From Haloarcula sp. DT43 (GTDB lineage Archaea > Halobacteriota > Halobacteria > Halobacteriales > Haloarculaceae): a stretch of DNA of 64,000 nt. The notes below the pieces were generated by a model. It was not told where the DNA came from. It saw nothing but the letters and a program-made list of their open reading frames with translations, and ran no database searches. The DNA lies in NCBI RefSeq assembly GCF_037078405.1, contig NZ_JAYMGZ010000004.1:62001-126000 (forward strand), in the 5' to 3' direction. The position numbers and the translations under genes are program-made. Positions within the stretch are counted from its first letter, which is position 1; each line of letters begins with the position of its first letter. Below, in pieces: positions 43,583 through 52,622 of this stretch.

Positions 43583-44577
43583 TGGCGGACGCAGACGACA
43601 TCGTCCGCGGGCTCCTGGTCGCGGGTATCGGCGTCCTCGCGGCTGTTGCGGGGTGGTTCCTGTTCGTCGTGGTCCCGGACGACCTGGCGGAACTGCTCGG
43701 CGTCCTGTTGCTGCTTGCCCTCCTCCTCGGGGCGTTGCGCATCGGCAGCAACGTCGCCGGGTCGCTGTTGCCGGCACACAACGTCGCGGAGGTCGCCGTC
43801 GAGGGGCCGATTAGCCGCGACGGTGGCGGCGGCATCACCAGTCCGCCGGTCGGCGCGTCCGCCGACGATATCGTCGAGCAGATAGAACGCGCCGACGGCG
43901 ACCGCGGCTCGGAGGCGCTGCTCCTGAAGCTCAACACGCCGGGCGGCGAAATCGTCCCCAGCGAGGACATCCGCATCGCCGCCGAGGCGTTCGACGGCCC
44001 GACCATCGCCTACGCGACTGACGTGTGCGCGAGCGGCGGCTACGACATCGCCGCCGGCTGCGACGAGCTGTGGGCACGGGAGGGCTCTATCGTCGGCTCA
44101 ATCGGCGTCGTCGGCTCGCGGGTCAACGCCAAGGAGCTTGCCGACCGGCTCGGCCTCTCCTACGAGCAGTTCACGGCCGGGGAGTACAAGGACGCCGGCG
44201 TTCCGCTGAAGGAACTGTCCGAGGACGAGCGCGAGTACCTCCAGGGCATCGTCGACGACTACTACGACCAGTTCGTCGACACCGTGGCCGAGGGCCGCGA
44301 GATGGACGTCGAGACGCTCAAAGACACCGAGGCACGCGTCTTCCTCGGCGAGGAGGCGGAGGCGCGCGGGCTCGTCGACCGGCTCGGGACGCGAGACGAG
44401 GTCGAGGCGAGCCTGGAGCAACGGCTCGGCGAACCGGTGACGGTCAAGGAGTACGAACCGGAGCGCGGGCTGGCGGGCAAACTCCGCGGTGGCGCACAGG
44501 CGGTCGCGTACGCGCTCGGTGCCGGCGTCGCCGGCGTCGTCGACGGCGACGTCGAGGGGCTCTCGTTCCGGCGATAG
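43582..44577 (+). CDS. Signal peptide peptidase SppA-like serine protease (S49)
   Basis: A 331-residue membrane protein. Two hydrophobic segments (~9-31 and ~38-52) anchor it near the N-terminus. The S49 catalytic Ser-Lys pair is visible: Ser151 in DVCASGGYDIAAG and Lys203 in AGEYKDAGVP, with the oxyanion region GSIVGSIGVVGS. It probably cleaves signal peptides or membrane-bound peptides. The start overlaps the PAC2 stop by 1-2 nt. It is the second gene of the pair. Confidence 0.92.
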   Translation: MADADDIVRGLLVAGIGVLAAVAGWFLFVVVPDDLAELLGVLLLLALLLGALRIGSNVAGSLLPAHNVAEVAVEGPISRDGGGGITSPPVGASADDIVEQIERADGDRGSEALLLKLNTPGGEIVPSEDIRIAAEAFDGPTIAYATDVCASGGYDIAAGCDELWAREGSIVGSIGVVGSRVNAKELADRLGLSYEQFTAGEYKDAGVPLKELSEDEREYLQGIVDDYYDQFVDTVAEGREMDVETLKDTEARVFLGEEAEARGLVDRLGTRDEVEASLEQRLGEPVTVKEYEPERGLAGKLRGGAQAVAYALGAGVAGVVDGDVEGLSFRR

Positions 44578-44596
44578 TCTCCCGGCCTCGGACCGC

Positions 44597-45271
44597 TTAC
44601 TCGTCGACTGTCAGCCAGTCCTCCGCTATCCCGTCTATGCCGGACAGGCGAACGGACAGTTCCCCGTCCGTCGAGTCAAGCGTCATGACGCCGTCGAAGG
44701 CCCGTCGCAGCGTGTTAATCGTTCCGTCGTCGTGTGCGTCGATGTTGAGCAGGAAGAGCCCGAGCGCGTTCTCCTGGTCGACGCCCCGGGTGAGGGTCTG
44801 ACAGAACCGGTAGACGGTCTCCTGGTCGACGTACGAGAGGATGACCGAGAGCGAGACCAGGCCGAACCGGGTGCGGTCTATTTCGGCGGCGTCGAAGTCG
44901 TCGAACGCGTCCTTGAATCCGATACCGATGTCGGTGAGATTGCGTGGGGTGTTGACGTCCTGGGTGACCACGGCATCGTCCTCGACGGCGATGGACTCGG
45001 TCTGGCAGTCGATAATCCGGGTGTTGCCGTCGTGGTCGCCGCCGTCGCCCGCCGCCGCCGCGATGTCGGCCGTGATGTCCCCGGCCGGCGTATCCGTCGT
45101 CAGCACGAGCAGGTTCTCGTCCTCCCGACGGCCTTCTGCGAGCAGTCGCAACAGGAACTCCGTTCCGGCCGGCTCCGACGCGGTGACGAGGATGCTCGTC
45201 CCGGCCGGGATTTCGAGGTCGTCCAGCGTATTGAGAAGCCGATACGGCCGCTCGTCAGTAGTGTCTGTCAT
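44597..45271 (-). CDS. KaiC-like/DUF7504-type RecA-superfamily protein
   Basis: A 224-residue cytoplasmic protein of the haloarchaeal RecA/KaiC-like group. The N-terminal strand TSILVTASEPAGTEFLLRLL occupies the Walker A position but lacks Gly-Lys-Ser/Thr, so ATP hydrolysis is doubtful; the Walker B-like strand FGLVSLSVILSYVDQE also lacks the acidic pair. The start ATG overlaps the HalX regulator stop by 4 nt, so the two are coupled. Such proteins often accompany signalling genes in haloarchaea; exact role is unknown. Confidence 0.75.
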   Translation of the reverse strand: MTDTTDERPYRLLNTLDDLEIPAGTSILVTASEPAGTEFLLRLLAEGRREDENLLVLTTDTPAGDITADIAAAAGDGGDHDGNTRIIDCQTESIAVEDDAVVTQDVNTPRNLTDIGIGFKDAFDDFDAAEIDRTRFGLVSLSVILSYVDQETVYRFCQTLTRGVDQENALGLFLLNIDAHDDGTINTLRRAFDGVMTLDSTDGELSVRLSGIDGIAEDWLTVDE

Positions 45272-45885
45272 GCAGAGTCCCCCTGTGAATCCCTCTCGTC
45301 CGTCCCGGAAACGTCGACGTCCGGTACGTCGCCGATACCGCTCACGATGTCCTCACGGTCGAGGTTCGACGCCCGCGTCGACAGCCGCTCGTCGAGTTCG
45401 TCGAACCGCTCCAGGAGCTCCTGATAGTCCTGGTTCTCGGCCATTTCGGCGTCTGACTTCCGGCTCTCGATAGTGGATAGCTTTTCCGCGACGGCGTAGT
45501 GTTCCTGGAGCGTCCCGTCGTACCGGGCGCGCGCGACGAGCCGGTCGACCGTCTCTCTCACCGTCTCGCGGTCCAGCGCCTTCGGCACGTACGCGTCGAA
45601 CGGCATGTCCACGATGTCGAAGTCCGGTTCGACGGCGGTCACCATCGCCACCTGACACTCGACGCCGGACGCCCGGATTCGGTCGAGCACCTCGTCCCCC
45701 GACAGCCCCGGCATCAGCCGGTCGAGTAACACTACCTGTACGGCCTCGTCGAGTTTCTCGAGCGCCTCCTCCCCGCTCGCGGCCGTCCGGAGGTCGTAGT
45801 CCGCAGCGAGCCACATCTCGTAGGTCTCTAAGAGCTTTTCGTCGTCGTCGACGACCAGCACGACCGGGTCCTGTTCCGTCGTCAT
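45268..45885 (-). CDS. HalX-domain response regulator
   Basis: A 205-residue protein. The receiver domain (~8-118) has the acidic cluster VVLVVDDDEK, phospho-acceptor Asp55 (LLDRLMPG), Thr83 (MVTAV) and Lys102 (YVPKAL). The C-terminal helical HalX domain (~125-180) is the haloarchaeal output/dimerisation domain, with no DNA-binding helix recognised. The ATG at 45885 is preferred over 45897. It is coupled to the KaiC-like gene and follows the histidine kinase 45958-47940 by 72 nt on the same strand, so this kinase is the likely partner. Confidence 0.9.
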   Translation of the reverse strand: MTTEQDPVVLVVDDDEKLLETYEMWLAADYDLRTAASGEEALEKLDEAVQVVLLDRLMPGLSGDEVLDRIRASGVECQVAMVTAVEPDFDIVDMPFDAYVPKALDRETVRETVDRLVARARYDGTLQEHYAVAEKLSTIESRKSDAEMAENQDYQELLERFDELDERLSTRASNLDREDIVSGIGDVPDVDVSGTDERDSQGDSA

Positions 45886-45957
45886 GTCCGTGACCAAGCG
45901 TCTCTATCGCACCAATCAGCCCCCGGACGTAAATAACAGTCGGGAACACGCGGCGTG

Positions 45958-47940
45958 TCAGTCGGCGGTCTGGAACGAGAGCGTGAACACGGCCCCCCGC
46001 GGTTCGTTGTCGGTGACTGCGACCTGGCCGCCGTACTTTTCCAGCATCGTGTCGACGAAGAAGAGCCCGAAGCCCGAGCCGATGTCGGCGTCCTTGAGAC
46101 CGCGATTGCCGCGCCGGAAGACCGTCTCCTTCTCGGCGTCGGGGACGCCCGGCCCGTCGTCCGCGACCCGAACGGCGGTCGTGTCGTCCCGCACGGTTAC
46201 CGACACTTCGAGACTGGGCTCGGCCCTATCGTTGTGTTCGACGGCGTTGTCCAGGACGTTGCCGAGGACGTTGCCGAGCATTTCGTCTGCCTCGACCGTG
46301 ACGCCCTCCGGGATGTCGGTCTCGACCGTGACGTCGGGATACGTGGTTTCGAGCGTGTCCACTCGCTCTTCGAGCACCGACGAGAGCGATACCGGTTCCG
46401 TGTTTTCCGCGCCGACCGCAGTCAGGGCGTCGAGCAGGACCCGGAACTGTCCGATGAGGTCGATGACGTCGTCGCTTTGCTCCACGACCGTCCGGGCGTA
46501 CTCCGCGTCCTGTCCCGAGAGCGACTCCGAGAGGGCCTGCCCGCGGGCCCTGATAATCGTCATCGAGTTCTGGATGTCGTGTCGCAGCAGGCTGTTGACG
46601 AACTCCAGCTGGTCGTTTCGGCGCGTGAGCGCCTCCTCCCGTTCGACGCGGTGTATCGCCGCTCGCGTGTTCGCCACGAGGAGGTCGAGCAGATGCCGCT
46701 CGGTGTCCGAAAGCTCCGGCCCGGGCCGGCTGACGGTGAGCACGTGGGTACCGGGCAGGTCCCTGACCGACGTGCTGTGCGTCTGAATCCCGGCCGACGA
46801 GAGCGCCTCGCCGACCGCGTCCACGTCGATTTCCGGACCTGCGCCGTCGCCGTCCGGGCCGACCGCCTCGTCGCTGGCCCGTCCCGGTTCCGCGGCCGGC
46901 ACCGGCGGGACACCCTCGATTTGGCGGCTATCGCCCTCGCCGACGGTGAGCATAATCGGTCGGTAGGCTCCCGACTCCGGCTCGTACTCCCACACGCCGA
47001 CGGCGAGCGTATCGAACAGTTCGCCGATGAGCGTCCGGGTCGAAGCCACGACGCCCTCGACCGAGCGCGCGTTCAGCAGGCCCTCCGCCCCCCGGCTCAC
47101 GGTCTCGAACTGCCGTTCGCGCTTCTTCTGTGCAGTGATGTCCGTGAACATGACGAACCCCGTGGCCTCGTCGTGTTGGTCCGGACCGGCCCCGACTGGG
47201 ACGTAAGTGACGAGATAGTCCCGGGGGCCGTCCGCCGTCGCTGCGCGGAGCTCCGCCTGTTCGTCCGGCTCCCCGATGACTGTCTCCAGTCGGGTCGACG
47301 GCGGTGTCTCGGCCGCCTGCTCCGCCGGCTCCGGGGCGAGGAGCCACTCGGAAACCGTCTCGACGACGGGCTGTCCGACAAACCCCACGGTCCGGCCCCC
47401 GAACGCCCGCTGGAACGGCTCGTTGACGGCGGCGATTACCGCCCCGTCGGTCGCCGACTCGACGGCCATCATCGCGTCGGACGTGTTGTCGAAGAGGGCC
47501 GAGAACCGGTCCCGCTCGACGGCCCGGGCCGCGCTTTCGCGCTTGCTCCGCGCGTTGTAGATGCCTGCGATAAACAGGACGAGTCCGCCGATGATGATGC
47601 CGTCCCCGGCGATGACGTAGGGCTTCAAATCGTTCTGGAAGACGACCTGGAACCCCAGCACCCAGCCGTAGGCCAGCGCGACACAGCCCGTCCCGAGGAT
47701 GGACCAGCGCGCCACGAGCTGGCTGTACTCCCGCTCCCAGTCGTTCCGGGAGAGCCAGAGACTCAGCCAGACGAACCCGCCCGACAGCGCCATGACTATC
47801 GAGTTCTCCAGGAGCGTCGACAGGGGTGACTTTCCGCCGGCCGTAACGTCTTGCCACATGTCCACGAGCGGGACACAGAAGAGGAGTCCGGCGAGAACGA
47901 GGAGCACGGCGGTGTAATCGACGGTATCCCGGAGCGACAT
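45958..47940 (-). CDS. Membrane-bound PAS sensor histidine kinase
   Basis: A 660-residue kinase. About four TM helices lie in residues ~8-125, followed by a PAS domain (~135-265, FSALFDNTSDAMMAVESA), a GAF-like region (~285-430) and the kinase core. The phosphoacceptor His454 is in LLRHDIQNSMTIIRARG; the ATP-binding domain shows NVLDNAVEHND (N box), VADDGPGVPD (G1) and GSGFGLFFVD (G2). It probably senses a membrane or soluble cue and phosphorylates the adjacent HalX regulator. Upstream is the LOV-containing kinase gene, separated by 83 nt. Confidence 0.92.
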   Translation of the reverse strand: MSLRDTVDYTAVLLVLAGLLFCVPLVDMWQDVTAGGKSPLSTLLENSIVMALSGGFVWLSLWLSRNDWEREYSQLVARWSILGTGCVALAYGWVLGFQVVFQNDLKPYVIAGDGIIIGGLVLFIAGIYNARSKRESAARAVERDRFSALFDNTSDAMMAVESATDGAVIAAVNEPFQRAFGGRTVGFVGQPVVETVSEWLLAPEPAEQAAETPPSTRLETVIGEPDEQAELRAATADGPRDYLVTYVPVGAGPDQHDEATGFVMFTDITAQKKRERQFETVSRGAEGLLNARSVEGVVASTRTLIGELFDTLAVGVWEYEPESGAYRPIMLTVGEGDSRQIEGVPPVPAAEPGRASDEAVGPDGDGAGPEIDVDAVGEALSSAGIQTHSTSVRDLPGTHVLTVSRPGPELSDTERHLLDLLVANTRAAIHRVEREEALTRRNDQLEFVNSLLRHDIQNSMTIIRARGQALSESLSGQDAEYARTVVEQSDDVIDLIGQFRVLLDALTAVGAENTEPVSLSSVLEERVDTLETTYPDVTVETDIPEGVTVEADEMLGNVLGNVLDNAVEHNDRAEPSLEVSVTVRDDTTAVRVADDGPGVPDAEKETVFRRGNRGLKDADIGSGFGLFFVDTMLEKYGGQVAVTDNEPRGAVFTLSFQTAD

Positions 47941-48023
47941 ACGGGGTCAACTCCGGCCCGAACACAAAACCGTGGCGACAGCGCGCTCCCGGCCGGCCGC
48001 ACCCGGAGGGCTCGACCGGCGTC

Positions 48024-51000
48024 TCATCTGTCGACGTCCGCCGACGATTTGTCGACCGTGGCCTCGGCCTGCCGGTCCGCGACGGGGAGCTTGATTCGGA
48101 CCAGACTTCCGCCCCGGTCCCGCGTCTCGAACTCCAGGTCGCCCCCGTAGCGCGTGACGACCCACTTGATAATCCACAGTCCGATGCCGCTGCTGTGCTG
48201 CAGCGACGTCTCCTCGCCGGCCGTCAGCGTCGCCACTTCGTGGTCGGGAATGCCGGGGCCGTCGTCGGCGATTTCGATGTCGACCCAGCCGGCCCGGTCC
48301 GTAGCGGCCCGAATCCGGACCCAGAGGGTCGGCCGCGCGCTGTCGTTGTGTTCGACGGCGTTCGTGAGCAACTGCCGGAACGCCTGCCGAAGCGGGGTGT
48401 CGGCGAGGATGAAGCGTGTCTCCGGCAGGTCGGTCTCGACAGTCACCTCGGACTCGGACTGGAGCCTCGAAATCTCGTCTTCGAGGAGTGGCACGACGTC
48501 GACGGGTTTCCGCACTATCTCGCGGCCGATGATTTCCTGTGCCCGCCGGGCCGTCGCCGTGAGGCCCTGCAGCCGGCTCGCCGCCCCGTTGATTGTCTCG
48601 GCCGCCCCCGCGTTCGTCCCGTCGAGGGTCTCCGCCAGCATCTCGGAGTGGCCGAGAATCACTGTCAGGTCGTTCCGGAGGTTGTGTCGGATGAGCCGCT
48701 GTAGGACCTCGGTCTGTTGCCGCCGCTCCCGTCGCTCCGTTATCTTCCGGACGGTCTGGATGTGGTGTTCGGTCCCGTCGACTTCGACCGCTGTGGTGAC
48801 CGTCTCCACGGGGACCGTCGACCCGTCGCCGCGGTAATGCTCCGTCTCGTCGGTTCGCGTCTCCCCCAGGATGAACGACTCCCGGTACGCGGAGAACGTC
48901 TCCTGCTCCAGTTCCCCGAACGTCTCCCGGACGTGCGCGCCCTCGATGTCGTCCCGCGTCCGGCCCAGCAGTCGCGCGTAGTGGTCGTTGACGTATTCGA
49001 AGCGGCCGGCGCCGTTGTACATCACCAGGCCGATACCGGCCTCGTCCAGCGCCCGCCGGACGACGCGGAGCTCCTCTTCGCGCTCGCGTCGTTCGCTGAT
49101 GTCGCGGACGGCTCCGACCGTCCCCTGGAACCGGTCGTCGTAGGGGAGCAGTGACAGCTCGATTTCGACGGGGACCCGCTCGCCGTCCCGGCAGGTCAGT
49201 ACGCCCTCGTAGGTACTGCTCACGGCGTCGGGCGTCACCAGGAGGTCGAGGATGCGTGCATCACCGTCGTCGACTGTCTCCTCGGTCAACACCTTCGAGA
49301 CGTGGTGGCCGCGGAGTTCATCCGCGTCGTAGCCCGCCGCCTCTGCGAGGGGCTGGCTCACCATCTCGATGTACCCGTCGTTGTCGATGACGTAGAGCTT
49401 GTCGCGGACCGTCTCGAAGACCGTCTCGTACCGTTCGAGCTCCTGTCTGCGCTCCACCTGGTCGAAGGCCGTGGTCGCGTTCACCGTGAGCAATCGCGCG
49501 CGGTTCTTCTCGGCCTCGCCGAACGTCCCCCGGTCCGTGCTCCCGACCGCGAGGACCCCGTGGTCCCCGAGCGGAAGGACCAGCATCGACGACACCGGAT
49601 TGTACCGCTCGGTCACGCCGGCCCTCTCGTCGTCGGTGGCGGTCCAGATGACCGGCTCGCCGGTTTCGAACGCTTCTCTGACCGGCCCGGCCGGGTCGGG
49701 CGAGAGCGCGCCGTCGTAGAGTCGCTCGATGCGGTCCGGCCACGCGACAGCGGTGAGTTGCGAGTCCTGCGGTTCGTCGCTCCGGAGGTACACGGCGTTC
49801 AGGTCGTAGCCCAGAACCGACGCCGTCGCCTCGGAGATGATTTCCGCGAGCCGCTCCCGCGACTCCGCGTTCAGCAACTTGTTGGTCGTCGACAACAGCT
49901 CCTTGCGAATCCGTCGGTTCCGACGGCGGTCGCTCACGTCCCGTTGGCTCCCGAGGTAGCGAAGCAGCGTTCCGTCTTCGTCGTAAATCGGTGTGACACT
50001 GAGCCAGTTCCAGAACTCGCTGCCGTCGGCCCGGTAGTTTCGAATCTCGGTCGAGACGTCCTCCTCCGCCTCGATTTTCGCCCGGATTTCGTCGACGGTC
50101 TCCTGGTCTGTGTCCGGCCCCTGCAGGAACCGACAGTTACGGCCGGTCGCCGTTGTCGCATCGTACCCCGTCAGCTCTTCGAACGACTTGTTGACGTACA
50201 CCAGCGGATTGTCCTCCTTCGACGGGTCGCTCAGCGTCAGCGGAATCGACGCCTCCTCCAGCGCTCGCTGCTTGATGTACAGTTCCCGTTCGCGTTCCCT
50301 CCGCTCGCTGATGTCCCGGATGACGCCGACGCGCCTGTTACTCCCGCCCGGCTCCCCCACCGGGGCGAACCGCATCTCGACGGGCGTCGTCTCCCCGTCG
50401 ACCGACTGGAACTCGTACTCCAGGACGCCCACGTCGCGCTCGCCGTCCTCGACCTGTCGCCGGACCGCGTCGGCCCGGGCCGCCGTCTCGTCGTCGACCC
50501 AGTCGTAGATGTTCGTCCCGAGCAGCCGCTCGCGGTCGACGCCTTTCATCGACGCGTACTGTCGGTTGACGTACGTGAACGTGCCGTCGGCTTCGATGGC
50601 GTAGACGGCGTCGTCCAGTGATTCGAGAATCGTCTCGTAGCGCTCCAGTTCCTGCTCGCGCTCCTTCCGTTCGGTGACGTCGGTGAAGTACACGGAGAGC
50701 CCGTCTTCGTCCGGATAGGCGCGGACGTCGAACCACACGTCCAGCGGTTCGTAGTACTCCTCGAACGACACCGACCGCTGTTCGTCCAACGCCTCGTGGT
50801 ACCGGTCGTAGAACGCCGTCTCGACTGCGTCCGGTATCTCCTCCCAGAGGTGCCGTCCGATGAGGTCGTCCCTGGCGTACTCCGCGTCCATCGCGTCGCG
50901 GAGCACCGCCGCGCCCGCGTCGTTGACGTACTGCACCCGCCACTCGGTGTCGAGAGCGAAGAACGCGTCGTCGACCCGTTCGATGACGCGCTGCTCCCGC

Positions 51001-52331
51001 TCCTGTGACGCCCTGATTTCGCGGACGTACTCCCGCTGTTGCAGTTCCTGGCGCAACCACTGCGCCATGTGGTCGATGAGTGCCTGCTCGGTCTCGGAGA
51101 ACGGCTCCCGTCGAGGGGACTCGTCGGCGAAACACAGGGTCCCGTAGCGGTCGCCGTCGACCACGATTTCCGCGCCGAGGTAACAGCCGAGCCCGAACTT
51201 CTCGTACGCCGGGTCGTCTGTCATCCCCGCGGTTTCGGCGTCGTCGATGGCGACAAGGGACTCCCCCTCGACGACCTTCCGACAGTACGTCTCCCCGAGG
51301 TCGCTCTCCGCTCCCGCCTGGATGAGCGGGTGGTCGCCCGCCGCTTCGACGACCTCGAAATCGCCCGCCGCTTCGTCGATACGGGAGAGGAAACCGACCG
51401 ACATATCGAGTGCGGACGCGCCGAACGCGAGGAGTTCCTGCACCCGCTCGTCGAGGTCCATCTCCGGGTCGGCCGTAATCTCGTGCAACCGCCGGAGCCG
51501 TGCCCGGCTCTCCTGGAGTTCCCGCTCGCGCTCCTTCCGCTGTTCGATGTCGCGCACGGCGGCAACGACGTACTCTCGGCCAGCCAGTCGCGCCGATTCG
51601 AGTTTCACCTCCACCCAGATGTCCCGGCCCTCGTTGGTTGGGTCCCGCCACTCGAACGTCGTCGGCGTCCCGTCGGCGGCCTGCCGTACCAGCGAAACCG
51701 CCCTGTCTCTCGTGAACTCGCTGTCGTGCCCGGTGATGTCTTCTAACGTGAGGTCCCGCGTCGCCGGGTCCATTCCGAGCATCCCGTAGAACCGGTCGTT
51801 GCTGGCGAGGATTTCCCCGGTGTCCGGGTCGTGGAGCAGTATCCCGTCGGCGGCCTCGTCGACCACACCGGACAGGAGCCGTTCGTTCTGTGTGCGGCTG
51901 AGCGCCTGCGCGACCTTGTCCACGACCGTCCCCGCGTGCTCCGTGAAATCCAGCGGGACGACGTCGAACGCCCCGGCGTCGTAGGCGGCGGCGACGTCCA
52001 CGCGCTCGCCGACGGCGAAGACCGGACAGTCGACCTCGGCCGAGACGACGTCCCCGACGACCGAACTGACGCCGGTTCGCCCGGTCCCGCTGTGCTCGTC
52101 ACCCCCGGCGTCGCGGCCCGACTGCCCGGCGGCACAGAGACAGACGACGCCGGCGGCAGTCGCTGTCTCCAGCCCCGAAATCGACTCGGGGGAGACCATC
52201 TCTATCGGGTTCGACAGTTCACTGCGCTCGAACCGCTGTCGGATACCGGCTCCACTCTGACCATCAATAGCGATAATATATACCGGCTCTCTCGCCGGCG
52301 TTGGAAACCGATTGATTAGTCGGTGGACCAT
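48024..52331 (-). CDS. Multi-PAS/GAF/LOV histidine kinase, probable blue-light sensor
   Basis: A 1435-residue soluble kinase. Approximate order: receiver-like domain without the usual phospho-acceptor (1-140), PAS (150-270), GAF (275-430), PAS (440-560), PAS (565-690), LOV (690-815), GAF (820-970), PAS (975-1095), PAS (1100-1215), HisKA with His1216 (RLIRHNLRNDL) and HATPase (NAVEHND, IADDGPGIPD). The LOV module has the FMN signature GRNCRFLQGPDTD with the photoactive Cys733, plus NYRADGSEFWNW and the terminal Gln in YLGSQRDVSDR, so the flavin site looks complete. ATG at 52331 is used; a TTG two codons upstream is possible. A light-regulated two-component pathway is the likely role; the partner may be the HalX regulator at 45268-45885. 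Confidence 0.9.
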   Translation of the reverse strand: MVHRLINRFPTPAREPVYIIAIDGQSGAGIRQRFERSELSNPIEMVSPESISGLETATAAGVVCLCAAGQSGRDAGGDEHSGTGRTGVSSVVGDVVSAEVDCPVFAVGERVDVAAAYDAGAFDVVPLDFTEHAGTVVDKVAQALSRTQNERLLSGVVDEAADGILLHDPDTGEILASNDRFYGMLGMDPATRDLTLEDITGHDSEFTRDRAVSLVRQAADGTPTTFEWRDPTNEGRDIWVEVKLESARLAGREYVVAAVRDIEQRKERERELQESRARLRRLHEITADPEMDLDERVQELLAFGASALDMSVGFLSRIDEAAGDFEVVEAAGDHPLIQAGAESDLGETYCRKVVEGESLVAIDDAETAGMTDDPAYEKFGLGCYLGAEIVVDGDRYGTLCFADESPRREPFSETEQALIDHMAQWLRQELQQREYVREIRASQEREQRVIERVDDAFFALDTEWRVQYVNDAGAAVLRDAMDAEYARDDLIGRHLWEEIPDAVETAFYDRYHEALDEQRSVSFEEYYEPLDVWFDVRAYPDEDGLSVYFTDVTERKEREQELERYETILESLDDAVYAIEADGTFTYVNRQYASMKGVDRERLLGTNIYDWVDDETAARADAVRRQVEDGERDVGVLEYEFQSVDGETTPVEMRFAPVGEPGGSNRRVGVIRDISERRERERELYIKQRALEEASIPLTLSDPSKEDNPLVYVNKSFEELTGYDATTATGRNCRFLQGPDTDQETVDEIRAKIEAEEDVSTEIRNYRADGSEFWNWLSVTPIYDEDGTLLRYLGSQRDVSDRRRNRRIRKELLSTTNKLLNAESRERLAEIISEATASVLGYDLNAVYLRSDEPQDSQLTAVAWPDRIERLYDGALSPDPAGPVREAFETGEPVIWTATDDERAGVTERYNPVSSMLVLPLGDHGVLAVGSTDRGTFGEAEKNRARLLTVNATTAFDQVERRQELERYETVFETVRDKLYVIDNDGYIEMVSQPLAEAAGYDADELRGHHVSKVLTEETVDDGDARILDLLVTPDAVSSTYEGVLTCRDGERVPVEIELSLLPYDDRFQGTVGAVRDISERREREEELRVVRRALDEAGIGLVMYNGAGRFEYVNDHYARLLGRTRDDIEGAHVRETFGELEQETFSAYRESFILGETRTDETEHYRGDGSTVPVETVTTAVEVDGTEHHIQTVRKITERRERRQQTEVLQRLIRHNLRNDLTVILGHSEMLAETLDGTNAGAAETINGAASRLQGLTATARRAQEIIGREIVRKPVDVVPLLEDEISRLQSESEVTVETDLPETRFILADTPLRQAFRQLLTNAVEHNDSARPTLWVRIRAATDRAGWVDIEIADDGPGIPDHEVATLTAGEETSLQHSSGIGLWIIKWVVTRYGGDLEFETRDRGGSLVRIKLPVADRQAEATVDKSSADVDR

Positions 52332-52622
52332 TCTCAATAGTTTCTTACACGTATCCGATAACTATACACCTATCGACTGTGGGACCGGGCCCACCTACCG
52401 GCGTCGGTTCCGGGACCAGTTTCGGCGGGTTGTCGAGCGAGGTATTCTCGTGGGCCCGTGACACAGCACTGCTCTAGAACCGCGGAGGGCGCCCGAGAGT
52501 GGGAAACCGGTGTGCAGGCGAGGAGGTGAGACCACTCAACGACGAGGTGGGAGTACGACGAAACCGCGTGCCGAAGCGACGGCTCGGGAGGTTTTTTATT
52601 CGGGGACCGCCTTCGCCGTAGT
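52332..52622. promoter_or_regulatory. Divergent promoter region between the LOV kinase and DUF373 genes
   Basis: The 291-nt gap has no gene. On the right, TTTTTTATT (52592-52600) lies about 27 nt before the GTG at 52623, giving a leaderless promoter for the DUF373 gene. On the left, AT-rich DNA around 52335-52375 is the likely promoter region of the LOV kinase. Confidence 0.55.

Noticed and set aside
52332-52560. Possible gene in the gap between the LOV kinase and DUF373
   Set aside because: No frame with start, length and composition of a gene; the gap is explained by two divergent promoters.
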